Under the pieces are notes generated by a model that ran no database searches, was not told where the DNA came from, and saw nothing but the letters and a program-made list of their open reading frames with translations. Below, one piece after another: positions 33,787 through 42,510 of a stretch of DNA of 64,000 nucleotides (the first letter of the stretch is position 1; every line of letters begins with the position of its first letter). Origin of the DNA: Candidatus Poseidoniales archaeon. GTDB lineage: Archaea > Thermoplasmatota > Poseidoniia > Poseidoniales > Poseidoniaceae. Both the position numbers and the translations under genes were made by a program. The stretch spans positions 62,001-126,000 of the forward strand of contig QXYC01000023.1 in the NCBI GenBank assembly GCA_009887095.1. Direction: 5' to 3'.

Positions 33787-34940
33787 GAATCGTCCTCCTG
33801 GAAATTAATGGATGCTGAATTGATGCAATAGCGCATACCGCCATGCTGTCGTGGTCCGTCGTTGAAGATGTGTCCCAAATGGGCTGCACATTTCGAGCAT
33901 CGTACTTCAGTACGAAGCATCCCGTGGGAACGGTCTTCGATGTGTTCGATGCTTGCGCGAACATGTTCAGAATGAAACGAAGGCCACCCGCAGCCAGAAT
34001 CAAATTTCATTTCGGACGTAAACAAAAGATGGTCACAACAGATACATGTGTAGGTGCCTGTCCGTTTTTCATCACAATAAATGCCCGTGAACGCTCGTTC
34101 AGTGCCACTTTCTCGAGTGACATAGTACTGTAAATCTGAAAGTTTTTCCCGGTAGTATGCATCCTTATGTTGCCGTTCAGTCTCAAGCGCAGCTTCGAGG
34201 ACGATTGACCATGGTTCTGTGTATTCAATCGGATCGACCAAATCAAGGGCGTTGAAGGCTAAGATTCGTTCAACATCCGAGCCACTTCGCCCAGAACTTC
34301 GTCCTTGCTCGTCAGGATTGTAAGAGGTGATGGTGTTCGCAAAGATCTTGTCAAAATTGAGACCGGTGGTGTCACAGGCGTTGAGTGCATCTTTGAGAAT
34401 GGTGACTTTGTCGCCTTCGAGGTAGGGAAGGAAAAACGAGATTCGCTCGCTGTCCCAGTTTCCAATCCTGAATGCATGGTCGAGGGCTTGGTAGAACTCG
34501 GGTCTGCAATCGGGGTAAATGGCATGATCGCCGGAGTGGACACCAAGTGCAATCGAAACATCAGTTTCTTCTCGTTCTGAGACAGACAAGGCATAGCCAT
34601 AGAGGATTGAAGCAAAAATTGCGTTGCGATTTGGAACCACCGTTGCCTTCATTTGTTCCTCTTCATAATGACCCTCTGGTATGGTTTTCTCATCATTGAT
34701 GAGTGCGGATTCAAACAACGACATAGCCCCTGTTAAATCGACGATTTTGTGCTCGACCTGATAACCTTTTGAGTGAAGGTATTCGATGTTCTTTGTTGCA
34801 CGTTCGACCTCGATATCATGCTTTTGACCGTACTGATAGGATACACAACTGACCTTTACGCCATCAGCCAGTAGTCGAACCAACAATGAGGTCGAGTCCA
34901 TCCCTCCAGAGAGGGCCATCACGGCTCGCCGAACCATCAA
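33783..34940 (-). CDS. queC: Fusion of QueC (7-cyano-7-deazaguanine synthase) and MsrB (methionine sulfoxide reductase B)
   Basis: A 385-residue two-domain protein. Residues 1-250 are QueC, an ATP-dependent enzyme turning CDG into preQ0: SGGMDS P-loop (11-16), [17 protein letters not shown] and [12 protein letters not shown]. QueC normally ends with four zinc cysteines (WSCY then CGxCxxC); here the aligned positions are Ser206, Ser216, Ser219 and Asp222. Residues 262-381 are a full MsrB: zinc CxxC pairs 299/302 and 348/351, GCGWPSF, and catalytic Cys372 in [11 protein letters not shown]. Flanking queD, queE and folE support a preQ0 role. The fusion and zinc loss are unusual. Confidence 0.92.
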   Translation of the reverse strand: MMVRRAVMALSGGMDSTSLLVRLLADGVKVSCVSYQYGQKHDIEVERATKNIEYLHSKGYQVEHKIVDLTGAMSLFESALINDEKTIPEGHYEEEQMKATVVPNRNAIFASILYGYALSVSEREETDVSIALGVHSGDHAIYPDCRPEFYQALDHAFRIGNWDSERISFFLPYLEGDKVTILKDALNACDTTGLNFDKIFANTITSYNPDEQGRSSGRSGSDVERILAFNALDLVDPIEYTEPWSIVLEAALETERQHKDAYYREKLSDLQYYVTRESGTERAFTGIYCDEKRTGTYTCICCDHLLFTSEMKFDSGCGWPSFHSEHVRASIEHIEDRSHGMLRTEVRCSKCAAHLGHIFNDGPRQHGGMRYCINSASINFQEDDS

Positions 34941-35599
34941 TCAACACCCATCCACTTATGCGTTTGAAGACTCAGTCGCCAACCCAAGTTTGTCTTGACA
35001 ACGGCCTCTGTTTCTGCAAAGTTCTTACCGTTCCATTCAATAGACTCAGCATCCATGTAGCACGGTTGAAGGAACGCATGTTTGAACCCTTGTCGTAGGT
35101 CATCGTACATTGTCAAATCTTGACCAACGTACACGCATTTCAATTCATCACCCGTACGCTGCTTGATTTTAACATCAGGATACATTTGGTCCTTCGGTGA
35201 GACGCATACCCAATCAAGGAGTCCATCTGGGATTTCGATTGTTCCGTTCGTTTCGACGGATAGATTGTAGTTGCGCCCCTTGAGAAGGCGATGAAGTGGC
35301 CACAGATCATGCAGCATTGGTTCACCGCCTGTGAAAATAATTCGCTTGCAATCATACTTCATGACCTCGCCAAGGATGTCGAGGGCTGTCATTGTTGAAT
35401 ATGTGAGAAAATCTGTGTCACACCATTCGCACCGGAGGTTGCATGTTCCGAAGCGAATGAACACATGTGGAATGCCTGCATGAAATGCTTCGCCTTGGAC
35501 GGAATGAAAGATCTCGACGATTGGGTACTCCTTTGCTAAATCAGCTGGGTCATCAACTGGCTCGTCACCAGCGATGGCGCATGATGCAAATTCAGCCAT
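34937..35599 (-). CDS. queE: 7-carboxy-7-deazaguanine synthase, radical SAM
   Basis: Radical SAM enzyme that rearranges carboxytetrahydropterin to CDG, the precursor of preQ0. [12 protein letters not shown] holds the CxxxCxxC motif for the 4Fe-4S cluster; [19 protein letters not shown] is the QueE opening and [11 protein letters not shown] the GGEP SAM-binding motif. The length of 220 is normal. GAGGTG precedes the ATG. Its stop overlaps the queC-msrB start by four bases. Confidence 0.96.
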   Translation of the reverse strand: MAEFASCAIAGDEPVDDPADLAKEYPIVEIFHSVQGEAFHAGIPHVFIRFGTCNLRCEWCDTDFLTYSTMTALDILGEVMKYDCKRIIFTGGEPMLHDLWPLHRLLKGRNYNLSVETNGTIEIPDGLLDWVCVSPKDQMYPDVKIKQRTGDELKCVYVGQDLTMYDDLRQGFKHAFLQPCYMDAESIEWNGKNFAETEAVVKTNLGWRLSLQTHKWMGVD

Positions 35600-35608
35600 C
35601 CAAACACC

Positions 35609-36178
35609 TCAGAGCGGATGGGATTGTATGAGTTGCATCAATTCCTGTCGTGCTTCTGGCTTTTCAAAGAAAACGCCCCGCATGGCGGACGTGGTCATAA
35701 TGGAATTCTGCTTTCGAACACCGCGGCACCGCATGCATCCGTGCGATGCTTCGATAATGACCGCTGCACCCAGTGGATTCAAGAAGGATTCGAGATCATC
35801 AGCGACTCCTTTCGTAATGCGCTCTTGATTCTGTAGTTTCCGCGCGTGCATGTCGACGATGCGAGCCAATTTGGAAATCCCAACGATTCTGTCAACGGGT
35901 ATGTATGCAACATGTGCTCGGCCGCTAAACGGCTGCAAGTGATGTTCACATGTTGAATGGAATTCAATGTCACGAAGCAGAACGATTCCATCATAACCTT
36001 CGCCATTAAATGTTGAATCTAAAATTTCACCAGCATCGAGGTTGTAACCTTCAAAAATTTCTTGCCAAGAATCAATCACACGCTTCGGTGTCTTTCTCAA
36101 GCCCTCTCGTTCAGGATCGCTCTCAAGGTACGCTAACAGTGTGCGCACTGCTTGTTCTGCCTCATTTTGTGTGACCAT
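35609..36178 (-). CDS. folE: GTP cyclohydrolase I, type IA (FolE)
   Basis: Opens GTP to dihydroneopterin triphosphate, the first step to preQ0 and to pterins. EFHSTCEHHLQPFSGRAHVAYIP and ASHGCMRCRGV carry the zinc ligands (Cys, His, Cys) of the FolE homodecamer; KLARIVDMHARKLQNQERIT is another family mark. Most archaea use type IB or MptA, so a bacterial-type FolE suggests transfer (inference). It precedes queE by nine bases, with AGGTG before its start. Confidence 0.95.
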   Translation of the reverse strand: MVTQNEAEQAVRTLLAYLESDPEREGLRKTPKRVIDSWQEIFEGYNLDAGEILDSTFNGEGYDGIVLLRDIEFHSTCEHHLQPFSGRAHVAYIPVDRIVGISKLARIVDMHARKLQNQERITKGVADDLESFLNPLGAAVIIEASHGCMRCRGVRKQNSIMTTSAMRGVFFEKPEARQELMQLIQSHPL

Positions 36179-36180
36179 TT

Positions 36181-36372
36181 TTACACCTGCCGTCCATGTC
36201 GTGCATCGATTTCGTCCAATTGATCCAAGAGTTTTCTACAAGCGGTGCGAACTGCATCTGCGAGGCTGACGAATTTATGCTCGTCGCCAACGTGCTTGCG
36301 CAAATCCTCAACTAACTCGGCTGGCATGTCCAACGAAATTTTTGGCACGGTGTTTGGTCGAACCCTCTCCAT
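36181..36372 (-). CDS. Ribbon-helix-helix transcription regulator (CopG/NikR-like)
   Basis: A 63-residue RHH protein: VPKISLDMPAELVEDLRKHV gives the DNA-contacting strand and first helix, and VSLADAVRTACRKLLDQLDEI the second helix. There is no NikR ligand domain. It is the first gene of the preQ0 cluster, two bases before folE. No ribosome-binding site precedes the ATG and a TATA-like stretch and palindrome lie within 30 bases, so it may be leaderless and autoregulated, possibly also controlling the queuine-type genes. Confidence 0.85.
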   Translation of the reverse strand: MERVRPNTVPKISLDMPAELVEDLRKHVGDEHKFVSLADAVRTACRKLLDQLDEIDARHGRQV

Positions 36373-36384
36373 ATAAGTATTCGT

Positions 36385-36397
36385 ATAGTATTACTAT
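36385..36397. promoter_or_regulatory. Inverted repeat operator candidate before RHH gene
   Basis: ATAGTA-T-TACTAT is a perfect 6-base inverted repeat with a one-base centre, 12 bases upstream of the RHH ATG and in the divergent gap with the aminotransferase gene. Placement suits a repressor site overlapping the start of transcription. The half ATAGTA/TACTAT also occurs at the centre of the topB palindrome. Confidence 0.4.
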
Positions 36398-36494
36398 GCT
36401 ATTATCCCCGGCTTCTTGAAAATGTTTCATAATGAGACTCGTTCATCACTGTACGAGCGAATGTTCAAGGCATTCCGTATGTGACACAAGGTCG

Positions 36495-37997
36495 ATGACA
36501 GTCATGATGCAACCAAACGACGCCTTGCAGCACTTGCACAACCTTCGTTCAAGGACAGGGGAAATGGACACCAAAGGTCTGTCTGATGAGGTAATTACAA
36601 GGTTTTGTGATATGGATCCTAAACTGACCCAAGCCATCATGGAAGCTGCTGAACGATTCGAAGAAATTGTCGCAGAATTTGGCGAAGACATGCTCCAGCG
36701 AGATGAGGCAACAATCGTTGATGAATTGCAAGGCGACTTTGTCAACTTTTACGCCCCAGCCACTGTCAACCCTTACGTCGCACTCGCTGGGCGTGGCCCA
36801 TGGATTGTTACAGCATACGGAGCGGTTCTCCACGACAACGGTGGATACGGCATGCTTGGAGCCGGCCACGGGCCTGAAGGCGTCATCGAGGCCATGTCAG
36901 GTAACTGGGTCATGGCGAATGTCATGACACCGTCGTTCAGCCAAAAGCGATTAGCAGAGCGTCTCGAAAGAGAACTTGGTCACACACGTGGATCGTGTCC
37001 GTTTACCAAGTTCATCTGCATGAACAGCGGTTCCGAATCCGTGACAGTCAGCTTACGCATTGCCGATGTCAACGCTCGAAACCATACTGGCCCAGGTGGT
37101 CGCCACGAAGGAAAGGAAATCAAGCTGCTGGCCATCGAGAAAGCCTTCCATGGTCGGACCGATCGACCTGCTCAAATTTCTCATTCCTGCAAAGGATCTT
37201 ACGACAAAAACCTTGCAACTTTCCGTGACAGAGACAACCTCCTCCTGGTTCCTGCCAACGATATTGAAGCACTGGAAGCAATGTTCCAACGAGCGAATGA
37301 CGAAAACTGGTTCATTGAATTGATGGCCATCGAGCCAGTCCAAGGTGAAGGAAACCCTGGCGCTTGTGTTGACCGCTCCTTCTATGATGCTGCACGACGT
37401 TTGACCCTTGAACACGGTTCCATGCTTCTTGTTGATTCAATTCAAGCCGGAATTCGAGGCCAAGGCTGTCTCTCGATCATCGATTATGATGGATTCCAAG
37501 ATGCTGAAGTGCCTGACCTCGAAACATGGTCGAAGGCATTGAACGCCGGACAATACCCACTCTCCGTTTTAGGAATGAATGACAGGGCAGCAGAAAACTA
37601 TGTTGTCGGTATTTATGGAAACACGATGACGACCAACCCGCGAGCCCTTGAAACCGCATGCGCAGTCTTGGACGGCATGACGCCTGAGTTGCGCACCAAC
37701 ATCAAAGAGCGAGGCGATGAATTCGTTGAGAAACTCAAGGCATTGGGTGAAGAGTTCCCCGGAATCATAACCAAAGTGCAAGGAACAGGGTTGTTGCTGA
37801 GCGCTGAACTTGAGCCAACTCAGTTTCCAGTCGTTGGTTTTGATGCTGTTGAACCATGGTGCCGACGGCACGGTCTTGGTGTGATTCATGGTGGCGTTAA
37901 TGCCCTTCGTTTCACCCCTCACTTCGGAATCACATCTGCAGAAATTGACCTCATAATGGATGTCGTTCGAGATTCACTCGTTGCTTTTTCAGCTTGA
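36495..37997 (+). CDS. Class III PLP-dependent aminotransferase
   Basis: About 500 residues, an aminotransferase of the ornithine/GABA/lysine type. Visible are GYGMLGAGHGPEGV, FICMNSGSESVTVSLRIA (phosphate-binding region), AFHGRTD, AIEPVQGEGNPGACV, LLVDSIQAG (in place of the usual DEVQTG) and TWSKALNAGQYPLSVL with the PLP lysine. Substrate is not fixed by sequence; the long N-terminal helical part (about 1-60) recalls lysine 6-aminotransferases. I chose ATG at 36495; an ATG at 36432 would add a cysteine-rich stretch unlike the family. Function beyond the fold is uncertain. Confidence 0.85.
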   Translation: MTVMMQPNDALQHLHNLRSRTGEMDTKGLSDEVITRFCDMDPKLTQAIMEAAERFEEIVAEFGEDMLQRDEATIVDELQGDFVNFYAPATVNPYVALAGRGPWIVTAYGAVLHDNGGYGMLGAGHGPEGVIEAMSGNWVMANVMTPSFSQKRLAERLERELGHTRGSCPFTKFICMNSGSESVTVSLRIADVNARNHTGPGGRHEGKEIKLLAIEKAFHGRTDRPAQISHSCKGSYDKNLATFRDRDNLLLVPANDIEALEAMFQRANDENWFIELMAIEPVQGEGNPGACVDRSFYDAARRLTLEHGSMLLVDSIQAGIRGQGCLSIIDYDGFQDAEVPDLETWSKALNAGQYPLSVLGMNDRAAENYVVGIYGNTMTTNPRALETACAVLDGMTPELRTNIKERGDEFVEKLKALGEEFPGIITKVQGTGLLLSAELEPTQFPVVGFDAVEPWCRRHGLGVIHGGVNALRFTPHFGITSAEIDLIMDVVRDSLVAFSA

Positions 37998-39218
37998 TTA
38001 CGAAAGACTCGTCACAATGTCTTCACGGCCAAACTGCCGGCTTGCGTAATAGGCTGCAAGGGCTGCATAAACCAGGCTTGTTCCAGCCCAAATCACAATG
38101 TGACCCGGTATGATTCTGTTCATCAACAATTCACGGAGTGCCAATAGAATATTCACGACTGGAATTGCAAACCACACTGACTCAATGCCATCAAGATTGA
38201 TCACCTGAGTGAACAATGCAGGGAAGACGATGAGCAGCAACATTGGAGCGAGGATTGAACCTGCTTCCTTGACGCTGTGCGAACGCATGGCAAGCGCTAA
38301 TTCGATGGCGACAATCATCACAGCGAACAGAAGAATCGCTGTGATGAGGAGCAGAATAGCCGTTATCGAAAGTTCTGGCAACCCGATCAAACTCGAGGAT
38401 GCAAGGTAGCCAATGGCAAACAGTAAACCAAAAATTTGCAGGACAACACCAACACCCGTGATGGTTGCAACGGCAGCCCATTTTCCAAGCAATAGCTCGA
38501 GGCGAGTGCATGGAAGGCAAAGAAGCGCCTCCAACGTACCACGTTCTCTCTCACCAGCGGTCATGTCAATCGAAGGTTGTAATGCACTTGAGTAGGTCCA
38601 TATCGCGAGGACAAGTGGGATGAAGAGCGAGAGAACCATACCTGCTTGTTCTCCACTTGTCGCCACATCACTCTGACCAACATCGCCATCCCACCTTAGC
38701 GGGTCGAGTGTTGCATTTACATCCAATCCTGAATTAGATATTCGTCGCTCGACTTCTTCATCTTCCCATTGATTGAGTGCGTCTAATAGGCGGTTCCATG
38801 CCTCATTCGAACGTTCTGAAGTCGACAAATGTAGAATCGCATAATTCCATGTAGTGTTGACCCGCTCAATTCTCAAAACAGCATCGACTGACAAATTTCG
38901 TACCCTGTCCATGTCTTCGCCCGGTTCAGAGAGTGTTGTTAGGTTGCTCAAATTTTCCAATTCAAACATGATTCCCGCGCCCACGATTGCCTCCTCGAGA
39001 CTGGGCTCCAACTCGTTTGATTGGACGACAATCGAAAGTTCTAGTGCGTCAAGTTCAGCGGCTTCAGATTCCAAAAGAACAGGAAAAAGAATGAACAGCA
39101 ATGGGAACATCAACAGTGGAATGATGATGATGGCCATGATGGTGCGCCAATCACGTACGAACTCGATGACTTCCTTCTTGGCAATCGCACGAACACGAAA
39201 CATGGCGACTTTACTCAT
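37998..39218 (-). CDS. ABC-2 type transporter permease (NatB-like)
   Basis: A 406-residue membrane protein with one N-terminal helix (IMAIIIIPLLMFPLLFILF), a large outside domain (about 45-180), and five to six C-terminal helices (LVLAIWTYSSALQPSIDMTA, ILLLITAILLFAVMIVAIELAL). This is the layout of NatB-type ABC-2 exporters; AGERERGTLEALLCLP is the highly conserved coupling segment. It partners with the ATPase gene upstream, whose stop overlaps its start by eight bases. Substrate is unknown; NatAB relatives export sodium. Confidence 0.9.
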   Translation of the reverse strand: MSKVAMFRVRAIAKKEVIEFVRDWRTIMAIIIIPLLMFPLLFILFPVLLESEAAELDALELSIVVQSNELEPSLEEAIVGAGIMFELENLSNLTTLSEPGEDMDRVRNLSVDAVLRIERVNTTWNYAILHLSTSERSNEAWNRLLDALNQWEDEEVERRISNSGLDVNATLDPLRWDGDVGQSDVATSGEQAGMVLSLFIPLVLAIWTYSSALQPSIDMTAGERERGTLEALLCLPCTRLELLLGKWAAVATITGVGVVLQIFGLLFAIGYLASSSLIGLPELSITAILLLITAILLFAVMIVAIELALAMRSHSVKEAGSILAPMLLLIVFPALFTQVINLDGIESVWFAIPVVNILLALRELLMNRIIPGHIVIWAGTSLVYAALAAYYASRQFGREDIVTSLS

Positions 39219-40044
39219 CGGTTTCCACCTCGTTCATGGTGATTTGGGGAGGCTTTGGTGTGAAGAACGAACGCCACCAGCCGGTGAACCGACCTTCCTT
39301 TCCATCCTCTTCGGTACGTGGCCGAGCGGTGTCTTTTGTAAGCGCCACATACGCCTCTTCCAACGTCGTGCTGTCTGTTGATTCCAGCAAAGCCTCGGGG
39401 GACCCATCTGCTCGAATTTCACCGTTGTGAACAATAACGATTCGATCACACACCTGCTGTGCTTCGGAGAGTTGGTGGGTCGAGTAAACAATCGTACCCC
39501 CCTCATTCTTCAACTGTTCAACGAGGTGTCTGACGGTCCTTGCGCTCGTGATGTCGAGCCCAGCCGTCGGTTCGTCCAGCAACAAAATAGAGGGCCCGTG
39601 AGCCAGTGCACGTAGCAATGCAGTTTTTTGCCGCATGCCGCGACTGAAGCCTTTGGTATGCCGGCCAAGGCTGTCCAACATGTCAAGATGTTCTGCGAAT
39701 TTGGCGGTTCTCGCCCAAGCGTCCTTGTCTGAGATGCCATGCATTCTCGAATGGTATCGAATGTTTTCCCAAGCAGTGAGCCTCGAATACAATCCTGTCG
39801 ATTCTGGGACAACACCGAGCGATTGTCGCATTGTATCCACTGGTTGACCGTTTGGCAACGACACTTTCCCGGAGGTGGGGAGATAAACGCCTGCCATGAG
39901 ACGCAAGAGCGTGGTTTTTCCCGCGCCATTGCTTCCGACAAGACCGACGACCTCGCCAGAGCGTATTTCGAGATTGATTTGATCGAGAGCCACAAGGTCC
40001 CCAAAGGATTTCGATACATTGGAAATCGAGAGCAAGGCTTCCAT
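39211..40044 (-). CDS. ABC transporter ATPase (NatA-like)
   Basis: A 277-residue ATP-binding subunit. Walker A is GSNGAGKTT (about 38-46), the signature is FSRGMRQK in place of LSGGQ as common in NatA/CcmA types, Walker B is ILLLDEPTAGLD and the H-loop is STHQLSE. The C-terminal 50 residues are an extra basic/acidic tail. The start is ATG at 40044 (MEALLSISNVSKSFG); a GTG at 40059 also exists. It drives the permease encoded next. Confidence 0.93.
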   Translation of the reverse strand: MEALLSISNVSKSFGDLVALDQINLEIRSGEVVGLVGSNGAGKTTLLRLMAGVYLPTSGKVSLPNGQPVDTMRQSLGVVPESTGLYSRLTAWENIRYHSRMHGISDKDAWARTAKFAEHLDMLDSLGRHTKGFSRGMRQKTALLRALAHGPSILLLDEPTAGLDITSARTVRHLVEQLKNEGGTIVYSTHQLSEAQQVCDRIVIVHNGEIRADGSPEALLESTDSTTLEEAYVALTKDTARPRTEEDGKEGRFTGWWRSFFTPKPPQITMNEVETDE

Positions 40045-40055
40045 CAGCGGACACC

Positions 40056-40361
40056 TCACGAGGCTCGGCCTGATTCCACTGCTGAATTCAAACCTGGATG
40101 TTTCTCTTCAAGTCTGCAAGCCCGAGCGAGTTGTTCTCTGAGTTGTCCAAAAATTTCCTGTTGTGGCACGCCCATTTCAACGAGGTTTCCAATCATGTTG
40201 AACGCCCCTTGAATTGCCCCTGCATCAAGATAGGCATCGTTAGAAATTTCGCCTGTCGAACGCAAGACTTCCAATCGACTTGCGATGAACTCGGCTTCCA
40301 ATCGAACACGTGGTCCATCCACATGAGGGAGGGCAATAAGTGTGTCAACACAGGTTCGCAT
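40056..40361 (-). CDS. Small helical protein of unknown function
   Basis: About 101 residues, apparently all helical (VRLEAEFIASRLEVLRSTGE, AGAIQGAFNMIGNLVEMGVPQQEIFGQLREQLARAC), no membrane segment. I chose ATG at 40361, with AAGGTGA six bases upstream; GTG at 40370 is an alternative lying inside that site. It directly precedes the ABC ATPase gene on the same strand, so it may be a regulator or partner of the exporter. No family recognised. Confidence 0.6.
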   Translation of the reverse strand: MRTCVDTLIALPHVDGPRVRLEAEFIASRLEVLRSTGEISNDAYLDAGAIQGAFNMIGNLVEMGVPQQEIFGQLREQLARACRLEEKHPGLNSAVESGRAS

Positions 40362-40420
40362 GGTGTTCACCTTGCCAAGGACGACTATGAGGGTTCCCCT
40401 TTCCGGCTATGGGAATGGGC

Positions 40421-40858
40421 TTAGTGGTTCGATTCTGTCAATTCTACCAGAACGCCACCAGTCGATTTGGGATGGACAAACGCAATTTGCTTTCCTCCGG
40501 CACCGAGCCGTGGCGTTTCATCAATCATCACAATTCCGTTTGCCATCAAGTGGCCAATTAGCCCTTGGAGATCGCCGACTCGAAAGCATACCTGTTGCAC
40601 ACCTGGTCCTCGTTTGTCGAGGAATTTTCCGATTGGAGTGTTTGGGCCGGTGGGTTCCAATAATTCGACCATGGGGGGATGGTCATGTTCTCCTTGGGGT
40701 GATGATGTAGAGAAAAACCGAGTGGTAACACCTTGGTCAGCCACCGTTTCATCATTGGCTGCCATCTCCAAGCCAATCAGGTTCCAGAACAGACTCGCTT
40801 CGTCGAGGTCGTTTGTTGCTATTCCAATGTGATCGATGTGGATTGGTCCGAAATTCAT
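40421..40858 (-). CDS. mce: Methylmalonyl-CoA epimerase
   Basis: Interconverts (R)- and (S)-methylmalonyl-CoA. The 145-residue vicinal-oxygen-chelate fold shows IHIDHIGIATNDLDEASLFW (first His ligand), MVELLEPTGPNTPIGKFL (Glu), GPGVQQVCFRVGD and FVHPKSTGGVLVELTE (His and Glu), the metal site of the family. GAGGTGA precedes the ATG. It follows the mutase gene by nine bases, together handling propionyl-CoA-derived carbon. Confidence 0.95.
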   Translation of the reverse strand: MNFGPIHIDHIGIATNDLDEASLFWNLIGLEMAANDETVADQGVTTRFFSTSSPQGEHDHPPMVELLEPTGPNTPIGKFLDKRGPGVQQVCFRVGDLQGLIGHLMANGIVMIDETPRLGAGGKQIAFVHPKSTGGVLVELTESNH

Positions 40859-40867
40859 GTACTCACC

Positions 40868-42469
40868 TCAAAACCCACTCGGAGCCATCCATGTTCCAAA
40901 GACATCCTTCATGGCCTGCATAATTTCTCCAAGTGTGCAGCCAGCCTTGACAGCTTGTAGCACATGGGGGAAAAGATTTTCATTGCTATCTGCAACTTTT
41001 TTGATGTTTTCCAAAATCGTAGCACACGCCTCATTGTCTCGGTTTTGACGGAGATGTTCGAGTTTTTTACACTGAGATTCTCCGACGGTTGGATCCAGTT
41101 TCAAGACTTCAGGTTTCGAGGCTTCATCCATGACGCCATGGTTAACGCCGACAATTTTTCGCTTGCCGCTTTCTACATCGTTGAGATGGGAATAGGCTGC
41201 GTTGTGAATTTCACGTTGTTGCCAACCTTGTTCAATTGCTTTCATAGCTCCACCTAAAGCCTCAATCGCTTGAATCTGTTCAAGAGCCTCATCATGAATT
41301 CTCTTGGTGAGTTGTTCTACATGGAACGAGCCGCCCAATGGATCCACTACATCTGCAGCACCACTTTCCTCGGCGATGATTTGCTGAGTTCTTAGGGCCA
41401 CAGTTGCTGATTTTTCAGTTGGAAGACCGAGGGCTTCGTCGTAAGAATTTGTATGCAAACTTTGGGTTCCGCCGCAGACTGCAGCAAGTGCCTGAATCGT
41501 CACCCGTGCTACATTGTTGAGGGGTTGTTGGGCTGTTAAGCTGACGCCTGCTACCTGTGTGTGGAAACGAAGCATCGCTGATTTAGGATTGCTAGGTTGA
41601 TATCGTTCATTGATCAACTCATACCATAGTTGTCGTGCTGCTCGGAACTTCGATGCTTCTTCAAAGAAGTCATTGTGGCAATTGAAGAAGAACGACAATC
41701 GAGGGCCAAAGGTGTCAATGTCAAGACCTGATTGAATGGCAGCGTCAACATATTCAAGCGCATTTGCGAGGGTAAATGCAACTTCTTGAACTGCTGTTGA
41801 CCCTGCTTCACGAATGTGGTAACCTGAGATGGAAATCGTGTTCCAACGGGGAACTTGTGCCGCGCAATATTCGAAGATGTCAGTGATCAATCGCATGCTC
41901 TGCTGTGGCGGGAAGATGTATGTGCCCCGTGCAATGTATTCCTTGAGTATATCATTTTGGATGGTTCCAAGTACCTGGTCTGAACGAACACCTTGCTCCT
42001 CAGCGACGGCGATATACATAGCGAGCAACACCATTGCTGGTGCATTAATGGTCATTGATGTGCTGACTTTGTCAAGTGGAATTCCATTGAGCAATTCACG
42101 CATGTCATCAAGTTGCGATATTGAAACACCAACCTTTCCCACTTCTCCAAATGACATTTCATCATCTGCATCAAGGCCAAGTTGAGTCGGCAGGTCGAAG
42201 GCCACTGAAAGTCCCTTTTGGCCACGCTCGAGGAGGAGTTTGAATCGTTCATTAGTGGCTGAAGCGCTGGAAAATCCTGCATATTGTCGCATGGTCCACA
42301 GTCGAGAACGGTACATCGTCGAATGAATGCCGCGGGTGTAGGGTGGCGATCCTGCATGTCCGATTGAATGGATGTCGACACCCGATTCTACAACGGATTC
42401 GGGTGTGCTCTCCAAAGGTAAATTGAGACCACTCAAAGTGTTCCACTCGTCCTTACGCAGAGTGACCAT
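40868..42469 (-). CDS. mcmA1: Methylmalonyl-CoA mutase large (catalytic) subunit
   Basis: B12-dependent enzyme exchanging methylmalonyl-CoA and succinyl-CoA. The 533 residues form the TIM barrel: GIHSTMYRSRLWTMRQYAGF (substrate and Tyr region), GLSVAFDLPTQLGLD, YIFPPQQSMRLITDIFEY, SISGYHIREAGSTAVQE and RFHTQVAGVSLTAQQPLNN. The cobalamin-binding domain is absent, as in archaea where it is a separate small subunit; that gene is not in the window. Length and motifs favour methylmalonyl- over ethylmalonyl- or isobutyryl-CoA mutase, but the substrate is inferred. Confidence 0.93.
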   Translation of the reverse strand: MVTLRKDEWNTLSGLNLPLESTPESVVESGVDIHSIGHAGSPPYTRGIHSTMYRSRLWTMRQYAGFSSASATNERFKLLLERGQKGLSVAFDLPTQLGLDADDEMSFGEVGKVGVSISQLDDMRELLNGIPLDKVSTSMTINAPAMVLLAMYIAVAEEQGVRSDQVLGTIQNDILKEYIARGTYIFPPQQSMRLITDIFEYCAAQVPRWNTISISGYHIREAGSTAVQEVAFTLANALEYVDAAIQSGLDIDTFGPRLSFFFNCHNDFFEEASKFRAARQLWYELINERYQPSNPKSAMLRFHTQVAGVSLTAQQPLNNVARVTIQALAAVCGGTQSLHTNSYDEALGLPTEKSATVALRTQQIIAEESGAADVVDPLGGSFHVEQLTKRIHDEALEQIQAIEALGGAMKAIEQGWQQREIHNAAYSHLNDVESGKRKIVGVNHGVMDEASKPEVLKLDPTVGESQCKKLEHLRQNRDNEACATILENIKKVADSNENLFPHVLQAVKAGCTLGEIMQAMKDVFGTWMAPSGF

Positions 42470-42510
42470 GCCCTGTCCAAGAGGAGGGGCTTCATCAAGA
42501 CTCGCTTCAA

